A stretch of 64,000 nucleotides of DNA from Chrysemys picta bellii. Lineage: Eukaryota > Chordata > Testudines > Emydidae. The notes beneath the pieces are model-generated. The model was not told the DNA's origin. It did no database searches and worked only from the letters and a program-made list of their open reading frames with translations. Positions 1-12,340 of this stretch are shown here, in pieces. Position 1 is the first letter of the stretch. Each line of letters opens with the position of its first letter. The position numbers were made by a program, and so were the translations under genes. The stretch spans positions 35,699,549-35,763,548 of the forward strand of contig NC_088804.1 of assembly GCF_011386835.1 (NCBI RefSeq). Direction: 5' to 3'.

Positions 1-423
1 GAGTGAGCCAAATATGGACGAAGTATGTTACTGAGTAAAATCTAAAACCATGGTCTGGGCTGCTTGTGGAAACATACATGCAGAGCATAGGCAAAGCTAT
101 GTGGACCAAATACAAAATCCATAAATTCTAAAGAGAAAAGGTTAAAAAAAAATGCATTGCTGAAAAATGTTGTTGGGAGGAAGCCAGAAAATGTTTTTTA
201 AAGAATATGAAACCTTTGCTTTATTTTATTAATTATTTAGGACCTGACCTGGCAAAGGTTTATGGCTAATGGGGCTCAGTGTGTAAAGTTAAGTGCATAC
301 ATACATCTTTCCAGGATTGGGGTCCTATACTAGAATATAGAAACAGAGTCTGCTACTCTGTCGTCTCAAAGCTTAACTTGGCCCAGCCGAGGAGGGGTGG
401 AAGAGAAAATGTCTTTAAGCCAT

Positions 424-1156
424 CTTTACAGAGTTCTACACTTAGGATGGAAGAATCCCATGCACTGCTACAGACTTGGGACCAACTGGCTAAGTAACAG
501 TTCTGCAGAAAAGGAGTGTGTCCTTGTGGCTAAGAAGGCTAAAGGCATATTAGACAACATTAGTAGGAGCATTGCCAGCAGATCAAGGGAAGTGATTATT
601 CCCTTCTGTTTGGCACTGGTGAGGTCACATCTGGAGTTTTGCATCCAGTTTTGGGCCCCCCACTACAAAAAGGATGTGGACAAGTTGGAGAGAGTCCAGC
701 GGAGGGCAACAAAAATGATTAGGGGGCTGGGGCGCGTGAATTATAAGGAGAGGCTGAGGGAACTGGGCTTATTTAGTCTGCAGTGAGGGTGAATTTGATA
801 GCAGCCTTCAACTACCTGAAGGGGGTTTCCAAAGAGGATGGAGCTCGGCTGTTCTCAGTGGTGGCAGATGAGAGAACGAGGAGCAATGGTCTCAAGTTGC
901 AGTGTGGGAGGAGCAGTGGTCACAAGTTGCAATTGGATATTAGTAAAAACTATTTCAATTGAAGGGTGGTGAAACACTGGAATGGGTTACCTAGGGAGAT
1001 GGTGGAATCTCCATCTTTAGAGGTTTTTAAGGCCTGGCTTAACAAAGTGCTGGCTGGGATAATTTATTTGGGGTTGGTCCTGCTTTGAGCAGGGGGTTGG
1101 ACTAGATGCCCTCCTGAGGTCTCTTCCAACCCTCATCTTCTATGATTCTGTGATTT
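424..1156 (+). mobile_element. CR1 LINE 3' fragment (copy A)
   Basis: This is the 3' end of a CR1 non-LTR retrotransposon: the C-terminal part of ORF2 followed by the short 3' UTR ending in TTCTATGATTCTGTGATT. The translated part shows the family signatures [19 protein letters not shown] and [13 protein letters not shown]. Compared with the copy at 46.4-49.9 kb it lacks about 47 nt near 520, has a local 30-nt tandem duplication near 880-930 and is stopped after LGLFSLQ, so it is dead. The 5' truncation point is blurred and could lie anywhere from 375 to 424. Confidence 0.92.
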
Positions 1157-1585
1157 ATATCCCCAATTATCCAGAGCTTCTGGTTGCTGGATCAGCCTGA
1201 TGTAACTTAGATCAAGTCCTGCGCTGTTTTTTAAATTCCACCGGCACCCAAGAGGCCGTTTGGCAAGTTGGGGACTGCTGGAGAACAGGAGCATTCCAGG
1301 CACAACTCCTAAACTGAGGGCTGCAAGTGAGCATAGTGCCAAGCCAGCTACCCCAGCTCTATGTTATTCAGGAATCCCCAGATAACTGAAACTACCAGGT
1401 GTCCAGCTTCTTTGTGTGTTGCATAGTGATTATTGCAACAGGGAAAAAACCTACAGTGCAACAGCACACTGATAGAAACTTTCAAGAGGAAAGAAACTCT
1501 TCAGGTAGTCAGCACCAGGTATGTCGCCAAGCACAATAGTTACTTAAAATTCTGGCCAAACAATTGCCAAATGTTCCTGGAACTC
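1157..1585. other. Intronic DNA, nothing recognised
   Basis: Unremarkable intronic sequence between the CR1 tail and the next MITE. No gene, RNA or clear repeat was seen. Confidence 0.5.
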
Positions 1586-1588
1586 TTA

Positions 1589-1888
1589 GGTCTGGTTTAC
1601 ACTGGGGGGGGGGGGGGGTCGATCTAAGTTACGCAACTTCAGCTACGTGAATAACATAGCTGAAGTCGATATACTTAGATCTACTCACCGCGATGTCTTC
1701 ACTGTGGTTAGTAGACTGCTGATGCTCCCCCGTCGACTCCGCCTGCACCTCTCGCTCCAGTGGAGTACCGGAGTCGACGGGAGAGCACTCGGCAGTCGAT
1801 TTATCATGTCTAGACTAGACACGATAAATCGACCCCCCTCTGGATCAATCGCTGCCCATCAATCCCGTGGGTAATGTAGACAAGCCCT
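1589..1888. mobile_element. Harbinger-like MITE (copy 1)
   Basis: The ends form imperfect terminal inverted repeats: GGTCTGGTTTACACT on the left and, read inward from the right, GGGCTTGTCTACATT. TTA lies at both flanks (1586-1588 and 1889-1891), as expected of PIF/Harbinger target sites. The interior holds a run of G at about 1603-1618 and many CGA/TCG steps, typical of this CpG-rich reptile family. A short hairpin TTCAGCTACG...CATAGCTGAA at 1638-1665 is shared with the element at 25.1 kb. No transposase is encoded. The class assignment is inference from the ends. Confidence 0.65.
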
Positions 1889-1891
1889 TTA

Positions 1892-3957
1892 CCAGGGTCA
1901 GATCCTTCTCCTAGCTAGACCAGAGCTGAGTGGACGTGAAAAGCGAAGAACCAGACTGCGTCATAGCAGCTCACACCTAAATATATATATACACAATTCT
2001 TGATTAACATGTAAGAACGTAGCTATAAATCCCATTGAAAGCAGCTACCCTTTTAAAAAATATGACTTCAGTATTTCCCACAAGTAGCCTCAAATATTGT
2101 AACACTCTTGTAGTAATTTTCTCAAGTGCAGTACAATGCTGTAATAGTTTTAACACTGCAACAAGATGTTAAATATGAACTTCATTAGAAAGATGAATTC
2201 TGTTCTCATAGAAACTCTCCCCACAAGTCTAAAACAAACCCCAATTGCACTTCTATAAACCAGGGTAAGTTACTTTCATACCAAAAAAAAAAATAGTTTT
2301 AATTTTTTTGAGGAAAAGTTTGAGTCAGATCATATTGTCTGGACCTGTTAACTCATTCTCAATATTACCTTTTCCCCTCTCACAAACACCTACCCTCCAA
2401 AACTTGGCATGAAAGGTATATATTTTTTTCTTAATTACCATCCTGTACCTGACTTTTTAATGGAAGAAAACAATATCCAGAGCCAAAACTAAATATTGTA
2501 TTCACAATAGAGAGCAAAGTCTCTTCCCCACTGAAACTGAGGCCGTAGATTATTCTGTTAGAGAGACAATGGTAGGACAAGAACTTTCTTATAAAGAATA
2601 CTGATCTAAAAGAATTTATCTCCGAGGGAGGAAACTTGTCTGCATAATTACATATAGTCAATTCAGTTTTAGAAGCATTTGCAGTATAAATATAACTTAC
2701 TCAGGGGAACTATTTTGCCAAAATAACTAATGAAAGTGTTTGAGCAACTTTGCATTTTGATAATTAATAGGATTATTCAGAACCACGATGGCAGATGACA
2801 TCTTCCATACAAATTAACTGCCTCACCACTGAATGGACAGAAATTGGCAGATTCTAAGAGCCCAATATGCTACCAAGTGAAAAACGAATAGGTAGATTTA
2901 ATATTTGCAAAATTGCCAAGCTCTAATAGGTGACATGGTTTAACTGTGATCAGCCAAATATATTTTGTGGTTGTTTCTTCATGAAACATGATGTTGCTCA
3001 GCAATTATCACTTTTAAAAATCTCATTAATTGTTTGACTGACATTTCTAATATTCCAGTACCATGCAGGAGTGTTTGACTAAGCATAATGAAGGGCCATT
3101 ATGATGTTATACACTTAGCTAGCAATCATCAGTTACGCTTTAAATGTAGGTGTCAATATTAAATCATCAAGAAGGATTACTGCAGGTAACTCTTTCACAA
3201 TCGCATCAGTAATGCCTTGCCAAGTACAATCCTTTAGAGACTTAAAATTTACAGTGAGCCCAACATGCTTTTGTGGCCACATAATTATTTTTATTATGCT
3301 TTGTGGCAGTGTTGGCTGCCAAAAGAGGTTGTCCTAAAATCCCAGTGTGACAAAAATCAATTTTCAGATGCAAATTAGGGTGCCATAGGTGACATTTTTC
3401 ATACCCAATAAATTGCTTGTCTGTGGCTTTGAACTAATGGCCACATAAACAAGAGCGATTGGTGCCAAGGTATTGCATTATAATCTCCGAAGTTTTATGT
3501 GACTCATACTACACATTGAAAAAAAGAAACACAAAAAGGGGGGGCGCTCCTTGCAAGAATCCTTCTTCTTATCCTTTTCTTCCAGTTTTACATCATGTAT
3601 CTCCCTTTTCCCAGGCCCCTGACTTCCCACCTCTTTTGTCCCTCTCTTCCTATTAATTCCTGTTCTCTCAGTGATATCTGTCTACAGCAATTTTCGCTTC
3701 ACTACAACAACCCCTCCTTCTCCTTCCTCCCCTGGGAAATCTTTCTGAAGAGTAGCCCTTACTGATTGGCTTGTTACATTCTGGAAACTCTGCTTCTACT
3801 ATGGTTATGATCCTTGAAATGATGAGCAGTGACAGGAATTCATCCAAAGCTTCTTAAGTGCAGCTTCTGATGAGCCACCTAGCTAGCCCAAGTAACTTTG
3901 ATTTGAATTTCTAATATAAAGAGAAGAGTTTAGCAATAAACTAGGAATTTTCAAGTA
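1892..3957. other. Intronic DNA, nothing recognised
   Basis: AT-rich intron with a short (AT)n at 1980-1992 and an A-run at 2283-2293. No gene, RNA gene or sharply bounded repeat was recognised. Confidence 0.5.
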
Positions 3958-3959
3958 TT

Positions 3960-4157
3960 GGGGATAGCCGTGTTAGTCTGTATCTACAAAAACAACAAGG
4001 AGTCTGGTGGCACCTTAAAGACTAACCGATTTATTTGGGCATAAGCTTTCGTGGGTAAAAACCTCACTTCTTCAGATGCATCGTTTTTACCCACAAAAGC
4101 TTATGCCCAAATAAATCTGTTAGTCTTTAAGGTGCCACCAGACTCCTTGTTGTTTTT
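3960..4157. repeat. Reptile repeat folded as a 75-bp-arm inverted repeat
   Basis: A dispersed reptile repeat (motifs GTGTTAGTCTGTATCTAC, GGTGGCACCTTAAAGACTAA, CATAAGCTTTCGTGGGT, CTCACTTCTTCAGATGCA) is followed directly by a second piece of itself in reverse. The arms are 3988-4062 and 4083-4157, nearly perfectly complementary, with a loop of about 20 nt. The repeat class is not known to me; it encodes nothing. Confidence 0.85.
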
Positions 4158-4396
4158 CTAGGAATTTTCAGTGTAGTTACAAGCAGAAAAAGGTAGTTAC
4201 CAGGGCCAAAACTTCTGATCTGAACACCCTTAAATCTTGGAGGTGTTTTAAACCCAAACTTAGATCAGAATTTGGCCTCTGTCTTAATAATGGGTTAACC
4301 AAGACCTCTGGATCTCTAATTAAGAGGCTGTTTTGTCCATCACAAACATAAAAGGTCAGTTTTTGATAACATTTCCCTTTTCTGAATCACAAACTC

Positions 4397-4713
4397 CACA
4401 ACTTAGATATTACGCCATAAGGATGATAAATAGTGCTCTGGAGGCATACCAACCTGTTTTGTTGTATTTGTGTGCACTTGCATAGTGCAGTAGATGCACT
4501 TTAAAATGCCAATTCTAGAAATGTTAGGGTTCTAGTAGTAAGTATAGTGAATATCACTGGAACTGATAATATCTCTAAAAACAGAATGAACTTTTTAGGT
4601 GAAACATATGGAGTTTGACTTTGAATAAAGTGCCGCCGATTTTTGGATGCTTGTCCAAACCTTATCTGAATAATCCAACTCTGGTGAGCCTGATTATTTA
4701 GATGGGTCATCTT
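4397..4713. repeat. 317-bp dispersed repeat, copy 1
   Basis: This block matches 59517-59833 without any indel and with seven substitutions by eye (about 98% identity), 55,120 bp apart in the same orientation. The match starts at CACAACTTAGATATTA and stops at GATGGGTCATCTT. Unlike copy 2 this copy has no CR1 at its edge. The sequence is AT-rich and has no recognisable coding content. It may be the donor of copy 2 or one member of an unclassified family. Confidence 0.85.
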
Positions 4714-6863
4714 GGGAGGCATCTGCTGATTGTGATGCAAATGAAAACATGGTGAGCAGAAAATTCCTATGATATATGGACATTTTAACTCCCGGTCATA
4801 GTCCTGAAATGAAATCTGTTTAACTAACAAACAAAACACATCAAATTTACTTGGGCATTTTTCAGACCTCTTAAAAAAAGGTTCAAAGTAAAGTTCAAGT
4901 TTTGGATGGAGGCTCAGATCAATCTTTATTTTATTTCAACTATTCCTTCTCTCCTCTCTACTTATTGGTTCAAATAATATCATTGGGAAAATATGATCAT
5001 GCTAAAATAACGAAGATGCCCAATCCTGCTATCACGTTTGCCCATGCGGATTCTGGGACCTATGAATATGAAAATAAATTACCCATCTTTTGGAAAAGGA
5101 AGAGGCCTTTTCTGTTTATCATTCTAGTAAATGGTATTTTTTCATGTCGTTATTCTTTAGGTATATGTAGTGTGTTTTCCACTGCTGCTTGCAGCATTTA
5201 CCTAGCTCTGTGGATCTGAAACATCAGTACCTGCTATTAGGGTCATAGAACAGGGAGCAAAGACTTTGTATGTCAGAGTTGTCAGCACAACAACGCAGCA
5301 TAACAGGTTCCTGACACAGTGCAGGCATAGCTTACAAAACACATTTTTTTAAACTTTTGTTTGTGCCACTTGGTTGGCTGAATTGCATCGGTTTATTCCA
5401 TAGAGACAATAGTTTATTCTCATTGCCACAGCAGTGCCTGGCAAGGCGTAGCATATGGAATTCAGGGCAGCATGCCACTACAGACTCCACCTTGTACTTC
5501 TGGAAGGAGATATTGTGATGGAAAGTATGAAAACTACTGTTCCAACTTCCAGTCCTTTTAAGGGCACTACATCTGTTCCCCTATCCAGATATCTAATCTG
5601 TCCTTCTAACCACCCACATAGCCCCTATTAGGTAGTAGCTGAATACTTCCTCACCAAGGAACATGCCCAACTAATGCAGAGATTTGAAGGCAACTCCTTA
5701 ATTCAAAGATTTAGATGGCCAGATTTTCTCACTGGATTACAGCACCTTTGTACTACTGGGGATCCAGTAACAAACGCCCAGCAGAGAATTCTCTTGGTAA
5801 AGGAGATTAGCCTGTTATTTGCACCATAGCTGGACCTTATGCCTTTGTCCCCCATTTCCAGTATTGGAGATGGGATGGGACTTTTGTAAGTCAATTTACC
5901 ACCACATTCTTCCTTTCTGGAAGCAGCTTCAAGTTGCATGAAGGTCAAGGCTGGTCTGAAGACTCAGGGAGCAAGAACTGGCTCCTGACACCTTCACCTT
6001 CTCTTTTGTGCTGAGCAAATGTAGTCCATAGATCTCGATCACGGCTGCTGAGTGCGGAAGATGTGAGAGATGACATAGTCAATGTATCTGTCTTACAAAA
6101 TTGATAAAGTGGATATAAAATGCATACAGGACAGAGGTCAAAGAGGCTTTTGAGCCAGAAATATATTCATTGACAGTACATTAATGTACATTGGTATTAT
6201 GCAGGATCCCAAACAAGGGTTTAAGTGAGGGATTTGATGAATAGGTAGTTCAGCTATCTTGACCATGTTCTCTGCTATTGGACATTAACAGTTATTTGCA
6301 CAAGAAATTTCATTTGAAAACAGAGCAACACAGTTACTTAGAAAAGTACATTTTCGGAAGCCGTAGGACCCGGTGACTTTTTGGCACAGATTATTACATC
6401 CCATATGTTAAAAAAGTAAAGGTTTAGGAGGACAAGGATTGATTCATTTAGCCTAATAGGAGGTCTACAAGCAGCAACACATTGTGACTTCTTCTGATAG
6501 TGTTGGCACTCATGGTTACTATAAGAACAGACTGTTTCAGTTTTTGTGTAGTGATCAAGAAAGGTTCACCTAAGGAAGACTTCAAATGATTAGAACAAGA
6601 CAGGTGCTAAACCTATCCCTCAGCTTATCCATGTCTTTGTAGCTGGAGTTCATTAACTTGTCAACACCCCTTCCTTTCTGAGAAGCATAGTGAGATGCAA
6701 AAGATGATGTGCAAATCAATATCAGTGTTCCTCTTTACTACTGTGTTAAATATGACACAATTCAGATTAAGAAGAGAAAAATGTAAGAGTATTGTTAATA
6801 TGCCATTTTTACAAGCATGTGAATCCCACAGCTAATTCATAATAATTCTTACCCTCATTACAG
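4714..6863. other. Intronic DNA, nothing recognised
   Basis: Low-complexity AT-rich intron without recognised genes. Small open frames here have no family features. Confidence 0.5.
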
Positions 6864-7724
6864 CAGTGTAGACTTTTGGACTTGGGGGCTGTAGTCTGAG
6901 CTCTGAGACCCTCCCACCTTGCAGGATCCTAAAGCCCAGGCTCCAGCCCAAGCCTGAACGTCTACACCACAGTTTACCAGCCCCTTAGCCCAAGTCCCAC
7001 GAGCCTGAGTCGCTGGCACGGGCCAGCCACGAGCTTTTAATTGCAGTGTGATGATGATGTTCGTCCATGGTTATCGATGAAGACCTCTTTTAAAAATCCT
7101 GAATAGGGCTGCTCAGTCGCTCAAGAAGATGCCGAGCTCCACTGCTGCTTCGGTCACTGAGGAACGACCATTATGCCTAAGCCGCCTATGTGCAGGTCCT
7201 CGGCTACAGCTCCCAGTGTATCACACCTGCTGCTCCATTGCTCGCCCAATGCTACAGGACTTGATATGGTGTAATATGATATGATATGATGTAAATTGGA
7301 TTAAAGTGAGGGAGAGTTGTGCAACGTCAGCCTCACTCTCTCTTCCCAGTTCCTATCTGTATCCAGTGGCAGGACAGAGGTCGAGACGGCTGGAGATAGG
7401 GCAGGGCGCAGTTGATGACTAGGATGCCTACGTGTCTTGTCGTGCTCTTAAGCGTTCCACAACACCTGCTGTCACCGCCTTCCTGACCATTGAACCAGGT
7501 TGTCTCAGTCAGCCGGATCCAGCCTTCGCATGCAATGGGTAGACAGGCCCTAACTCACTGAGGCTACCCTCACCTGGTTTAGCCCGCCAGTCGAGACGGT
7601 CTCTGGGGAGTGGCCGCTGTCGCATGCTGACAGCTGCTTGGAGCCACAGGTGAGAGCTGGGTGTCAAGTGGTACTACCCTTCCCTGACAACCCCATACAC
7701 CACCAGTGTAGACCTACCCTAAAG
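6864..7724. mobile_element. MITE remnant, split by a later insertion
   Basis: The stretch 6864-7048 has the repeated GAGCC/AGCCC composition and the internal ends CAGTGTAGAC and ACGTCTACACC of a CpG-rich reptile MITE whose outer end reads GTAGACCTACCC. That outer end appears only at 7704-7724, after a foreign block. Reading 6864-7048 straight into 7709-7724 restores the expected order. The left terminus is missing. The superfamily is unsure (Harbinger- or hAT-like). Confidence 0.6.
7049..7703. mobile_element. Unclassified 655-bp insertion with CAGTG flanks
   Basis: This block interrupts the MITE and is bracketed by the same 5 bases, CAGTG, at 7044-7048 and 7704-7708. It starts TGATGATGATG and ends ATACACCAC. 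It is GC-richer than its surroundings, contains a short (ATATG)n run near 7270-7285, and has no long open frame. A 5-bp target duplication and a TG start would fit a solo LTR, but the right end is one base off a CA terminus. I do not recognise the family. Confidence 0.6.
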
Positions 7725-8479
7725 TGCTCTAAAATCTGTATGCTTACTCAGGTTGTCTTGAAATTTGCTTTGCCTCCAGGGGATGCTGGGTAGGGTTAGT
7801 TAACTAAATTTAGGGAAGAGGACCTCTAAAATCTAGTTGTGTTTCCAAGTCTGAGGATTTAAAATGACATCAAGTTTAATAATATCTTTAATAATAACTG
7901 TGGCAACAGTTTGAGTATATAATTTATTTCATACAAGAGCTACATACCATATAACATAATCACACACACTTTTCTTTAAAAAGAATTGCATATCCTGCTA
8001 GCATTGCATGATGCCCTCATACAGATTCTCTTTGTGAAATACTGTACACCACACAGATGAAGGATAATCCTTTTCACACGTTTCAAGGTGTCAGAATCCT
8101 TTGACACCCAATTATTTAGGTGGATCAAGGCCAGGGAAGACTGAGAGTTAATCCAGAAAGACCTACAAAACTAGGTAATTGGGCAACATGATAGCAAATG
8201 AAATTTGCCATAGACGAGTACAAAGTAAAGATAATGCACATTGAAAGGAACAATTTAAACTATTCATATACACTGATAGATCCTGAATTGCTTATTACAT
8301 TTCAAGAAAAAAATTATCTAGGAGATGTTTGAACAGCCCAGTGAAGACACATGCTCAGTAAGGGGTGAATTCCTAAATCCTAACTTGGGCCCCTAAATAA
8401 AATAGCCTTATTTTCAAAATTGCTGAGCATGTATCTATTCATGGGATACCACCACCAGTATTTGGCCCCCCAGAACCAG
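7725..8479. other. Intronic DNA, nothing recognised
   Basis: AT-rich intron; no gene or bounded repeat was recognised. Confidence 0.5.
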
Positions 8480-8605
8480 AGCATGTGAGCACCTTATAAT
8501 CATTAGCCTATTTATCCTTCCAACCCTCCTGTGATACCACAACCGCCATTTTACAGATGGGAAACCAAGGCACAGAGACACTAAGAGAAAAGGCTGGTTA
8601 TTCTC
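8480..8605 (-). repeat. MIR-like SINE fragment
   Basis: Reverse-orientation MIR 3' region: CCATTTTACAGATGGGAAAC followed by AAGGCACAGAGACACTAAG matches the conserved MIR core and tail order. The tRNA-like head is not recognisable. Confidence 0.65.
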
Positions 8606-8994
8606 ATCTGCATCTTCCATGTCTGTATGGGAAGATTCTTCCAAAAGGGGTGAGATTTGACCCAAAATAGGTGGAACTAGCTCCAAACAACACTAGCTTC
8701 TATCATACACACAGGAAAAAGTTAGATGTTGAGGTAAAAATGAATATAAATTAATGCTCATCTTGGATAGAATCAAATGCTGTTAGGTATAACAATGGCA
8801 GTAATCTGAGAGTTGGCTTTGTACATATGAATATTCACCATCTCTTACCTAAAGTAGGATCCACATAATTTTGCATTCAGAAAAGTTATATGGTTCTTTT
8901 TGATATTCTCTCTGAGAACTTTCCATCTGTAGTCTACTAAATGGATTATAAACAGAGTAGTCCTAATTCTTCACCATCTACATTACCATTACTG
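8606..8994. other. Intronic DNA, nothing recognised
   Basis: About 390 bp of AT-rich intron with no recognised gene or repeat. Confidence 0.5.
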
Positions 8995-9621
8995 TTGGTG
9001 TGCCCTTGTTGCCAAGAAGGCTAACGGCATACTGGGTTGCTTTAGTAGGAGCATTGCCAGCAGATTGAGGGAGGTGATTATTCCCCTCTATTCAGCACTG
9101 GTGAGGCCACATCTGGAGTATTGCGTCCAGTTTTGGGCCCCCCCACAACAGAAAGGATGTGGAGAATTTGGAGAGAGTCCAGCGGAGGGCAACAAAAATA
9201 AGTCATGTTCCCCAGAACTCCAATGAGGAGAGGCTGATGGAACTGGGTTTATTTAGTCTGCAGAAGAGAAGAGTGAGGGAGGATTTGATAGCAGCCTTCA
9301 ACTACCTGAAGGGGAGTTCCAAAGGGGATGGAGCTCGGCTGTTTTCACTGGTGGCAGATGACAGAACAAGGAGCAATGGTCTCAAGTTGCAGTGGGGGAG
9401 GTCTAGGTTGGATATTAGGAAAAACTATTTCACTAGAAGGGTGGTGAAACACTGGAATGGGTTACCTAGGGTGGTGGTGGAATCTCCATCCTTAGAGGTT
9501 TTTAAGGCATGGCTTGACAAAGTCCTGTCTGGGATGATTTATTTGGGTTGGTCCTGCTTTGAGCAGGGGGTTGGACTAGATGACCTCCTGAGGTCTCTTC
9601 CAACCCTGATATTCTATGATT
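8995..9621 (+). mobile_element. CR1 LINE 3' fragment (copy B)
   Basis: 5'-truncated CR1 with the last part of ORF2 and the 3' UTR. Family signatures include [55 protein letters not shown] and [13 protein letters not shown]. The reading frame stays open for most of the element, so it is younger or less damaged than copy A. It ends TGATATTCTATGATTAT. It belongs to the same subfamily as the long copy at 46.4-49.9 kb. No clear target duplication is seen, as is usual for CR1. Confidence 0.93.
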
Positions 9622-11999
9622 ATATCGATGTGAGTCCTTTACCTTTGTAAGCTGAGTCACTGGTATAAAACGGATGTAATGCAATGGAGAATCAGGTCCA
9701 GTATTTTTACATTTGACAGATGCAGTCTGGCTCTAGTATCATTGTGACTGTGTAGGAGGAATCTGTACCCAGGGCATTTGTCAACACTCATCCTTGTTTG
9801 TATCTCACAACTGAATTAAGCTCTTAGGATCAAGCTGATAATGCCAGTTAATTAATTTTGGACTGAGTAGAAGAAATAAGGACCAAGTTGTGAAGCAGAT
9901 TTATACACTAGCATTTCAGCTCTTTAGGCCCCGGTTCAAATCTGGCTTGGAAAAGGAGGAATTTGGCCTCAGCCTTGTTTTAACTGGGCATTTTGTCTTC
10001 ATCACAGACCACCATGTCACTTGTTAGTACTGGCAGCCTCTGCTTAGGAAAAGCACAGAACTGTAATAGCAGGGGGAACTTAAACTCTTTAAAACATCAT
10101 TCATACGTAGTAAAGAGTACTGGAAAGCCTCCTGTCTCTGTGTCATGCTGTGCAGTCCACAGCAAATCCGTGCAATCTATCCTGGAGTCTAATGCAGCAC
10201 GTTGTTACAGCACCGAGAAAGAGCCGCCTTCCCTCTCCACTTTGCACAATGCATTTTGTTGGTGCAGGATAACTGGCGAATTTTGCACAAGAGTACCTAG
10301 TTAGCCATTGCATGGGAGAAGAGAGATTGGAAATCAGATCTGTGTGCCCAAAACTGTTTTCGGTTGAAAGAGCATATGAATTAGCATTGTATTTTAAAAC
10401 AGGCCACGCACATTCAAAATTCAAAATGACAGAATTGGGAGATTGGATACTTCAAAGCTTGGAAATAGGGTACAAGGAACCTGCTCCTCTGCTGCCTTGC
10501 TTAGGTAGCTACTTGCACTGTGTAAAGTGGACTTAAAATCCTACTATTCTGATTGGGTGGCATTATACACACACTGTTGCACTAGCATGAATGACTGCCC
10601 AAGGTACAGGACAACAGAATGAAGCCCTGAATCTCTGATCTCTAGTTCGTTATCTGTTTGAAGGCTATTCTGTAGCTTACGTCAGCAATGTCAGGAGCTC
10701 AGTCCAGTTCCCGGTGGATCTCATATACAAATTGGAAAACCAGGGGTTAGAGGTGGAAGGATGTGAGGAAACAGCTCCTATTTATCTGCCAAAAGCCAAA
10801 GAAGAGTTCCCATTGGTATTTCTCTATCTGGCTTACAGAAGGGCTGTTCCGGAAGAGTTCCTCCCTCAGTCTTGGCTCATGAAGTCAGAATCCACCAGGA
10901 TTGTTGAACGTTTGGTGTTGCCAATACTGGCACTGGGGGAGTGGAGGTGAAAAGGGGAGACAGAGAAGAAGGGTGAAGATCGGGAAGCTGGGGAGAGGCA
11001 AAGTAAGAAAGTATGTTGATGGGCAAAGGAAGCATGTGCCAAGGTGATTGACAGAGAAAAGTAGGCATCTTGGGGGGCAGAGGATATCAGTTTAGAGTGA
11101 CCTTGGCTGCTGAACAATATTGAGTGACACTGACCTTGCAGGAGCAAAATGAAGGGGGTGTCACAGGTTCTAGGCAACTGAATTTGTATTCCTGGTCTGT
11201 GGTCCACCAAGGGCACCCTCTTTTGGCTCCAGCTCTTAGCCATCACCTCTTTTAGGTGGTGACCTGCATCTCACTCCCTCCTGACTGTGGGTTTTAAGGC
11301 TGCACAGCTCCCTGCCTTGCAGTGCAATAACCCCAGCAAGGCAGTCTGCTTAATGGCCAGCACTTGCACTTCACTTTCTCTCTCTGAAAAGGCTATGACC
11401 AGTGTATTGCCGCAATGACAAGTTACCACATGACTCCTTGTCAGCAAGGCTGTTTATTCTTAAAGTAAAAGCATTCCAGTGAAATCCTATTAAAACTACC
11501 AAAGAATCTGTATGCATGCTAAAATCTGAACAGCGGTCTCCTCCAACTCCAAACTAGGTTTTAGTCCTTCAAAACCCACAAACTGGGTTTTTCCAGTGCT
11601 TGCAAATTCATCCATTTTAGTTCCAGATCCAGAACGAAAGATGGGCAGTCCAGTCACTATTTGGGCTTTTGATCTTGGCCTTCTGTACCAAGTAATCGGC
11701 AGACAATGACTGTCTCCATAGCTTCAAAAGGCTGGGATTTTGTATAACCAGAGTTGAGGAATTTGCATTAACCTCTTCCCAGGAATTCCCCAGGAAATCC
11801 ATTTAACACATGTCCCAAAAGTCTACTTGTCTGGCACCTTTTCAAGGTAGTCTTTTGAACTCCCAGGTCTCACATCTATCACATCTCCCTCATAGAGAGG
11901 TTACGCACAGTCCCAGCCCACAATAATACATACACTTTTGGCAATTCCCTGCAATACCTTATTGTATTATCTGTCGCAGAAGGATATTAGCAGAGGGAG
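9622..11999. other. Intronic DNA, no gene supported
   Basis: Mixed-composition intron. A tRNA B-box-like motif (GGTTCAAATCTGG) at about 9933 lacks any cloverleaf partner. Several 60-130 codon open frames at 10.0-11.3 kb occur on both strands and show no domain, splice or composition support. Confidence 0.5.
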
Positions 12000-12340
12000 A
12001 AAAGACTGAGGTTAAGGGTGGGGGGATCATGGTGCTTTCACATGAAGTGGGGGGAAAGGGGGAGATTCAGTTGAAGGAGTAGAGGCAGTGTTTATGGGGA
12101 GAGGGTAAAGAGAGGTGGGGAGTTTGGGGAGGGATGGCAAGGAGGATGGGGGTATTTTAGGGGACAGTAGGGAGACCTAAGGCTGTTTGTGAAGAGCTTG
12201 GAGGGAAAGGGAAGGGAAGGTTGAGAGGCTTGTGGGGAGTGAGAGGAAAAACTGAACATTTGTTAGGAGGGGGAGGTAGACATGTTTGGGGAAAGAGGGA
12301 TGTTGAGCCTTTTGGAGGATGGAGGGAAAAGAGGGGACTT
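12000..12340 (+). repeat. Purine-rich, G-run tract
   Basis: The plus strand is strikingly poor in C and dominated by G and A, with repeated units of the GGGGA/GGGAGA type and many runs of 3-6 G. It looks like a decayed purine minisatellite. The open frames on the opposite strand (Pro/Ser/Leu-rich) are by-products of this bias. Confidence 0.65.

Noticed and set aside
9925..9950. tRNA-like B box GGTTCAAATCTGG
   Set aside because: No A box, acceptor stem or cloverleaf nearby; at most a trace of an old SINE.
10714..11246. Overlapping 60-130 codon frames on both strands
   Set aside because: No family motifs, no splice sites in phase, and composition driven by a purine-rich stretch.
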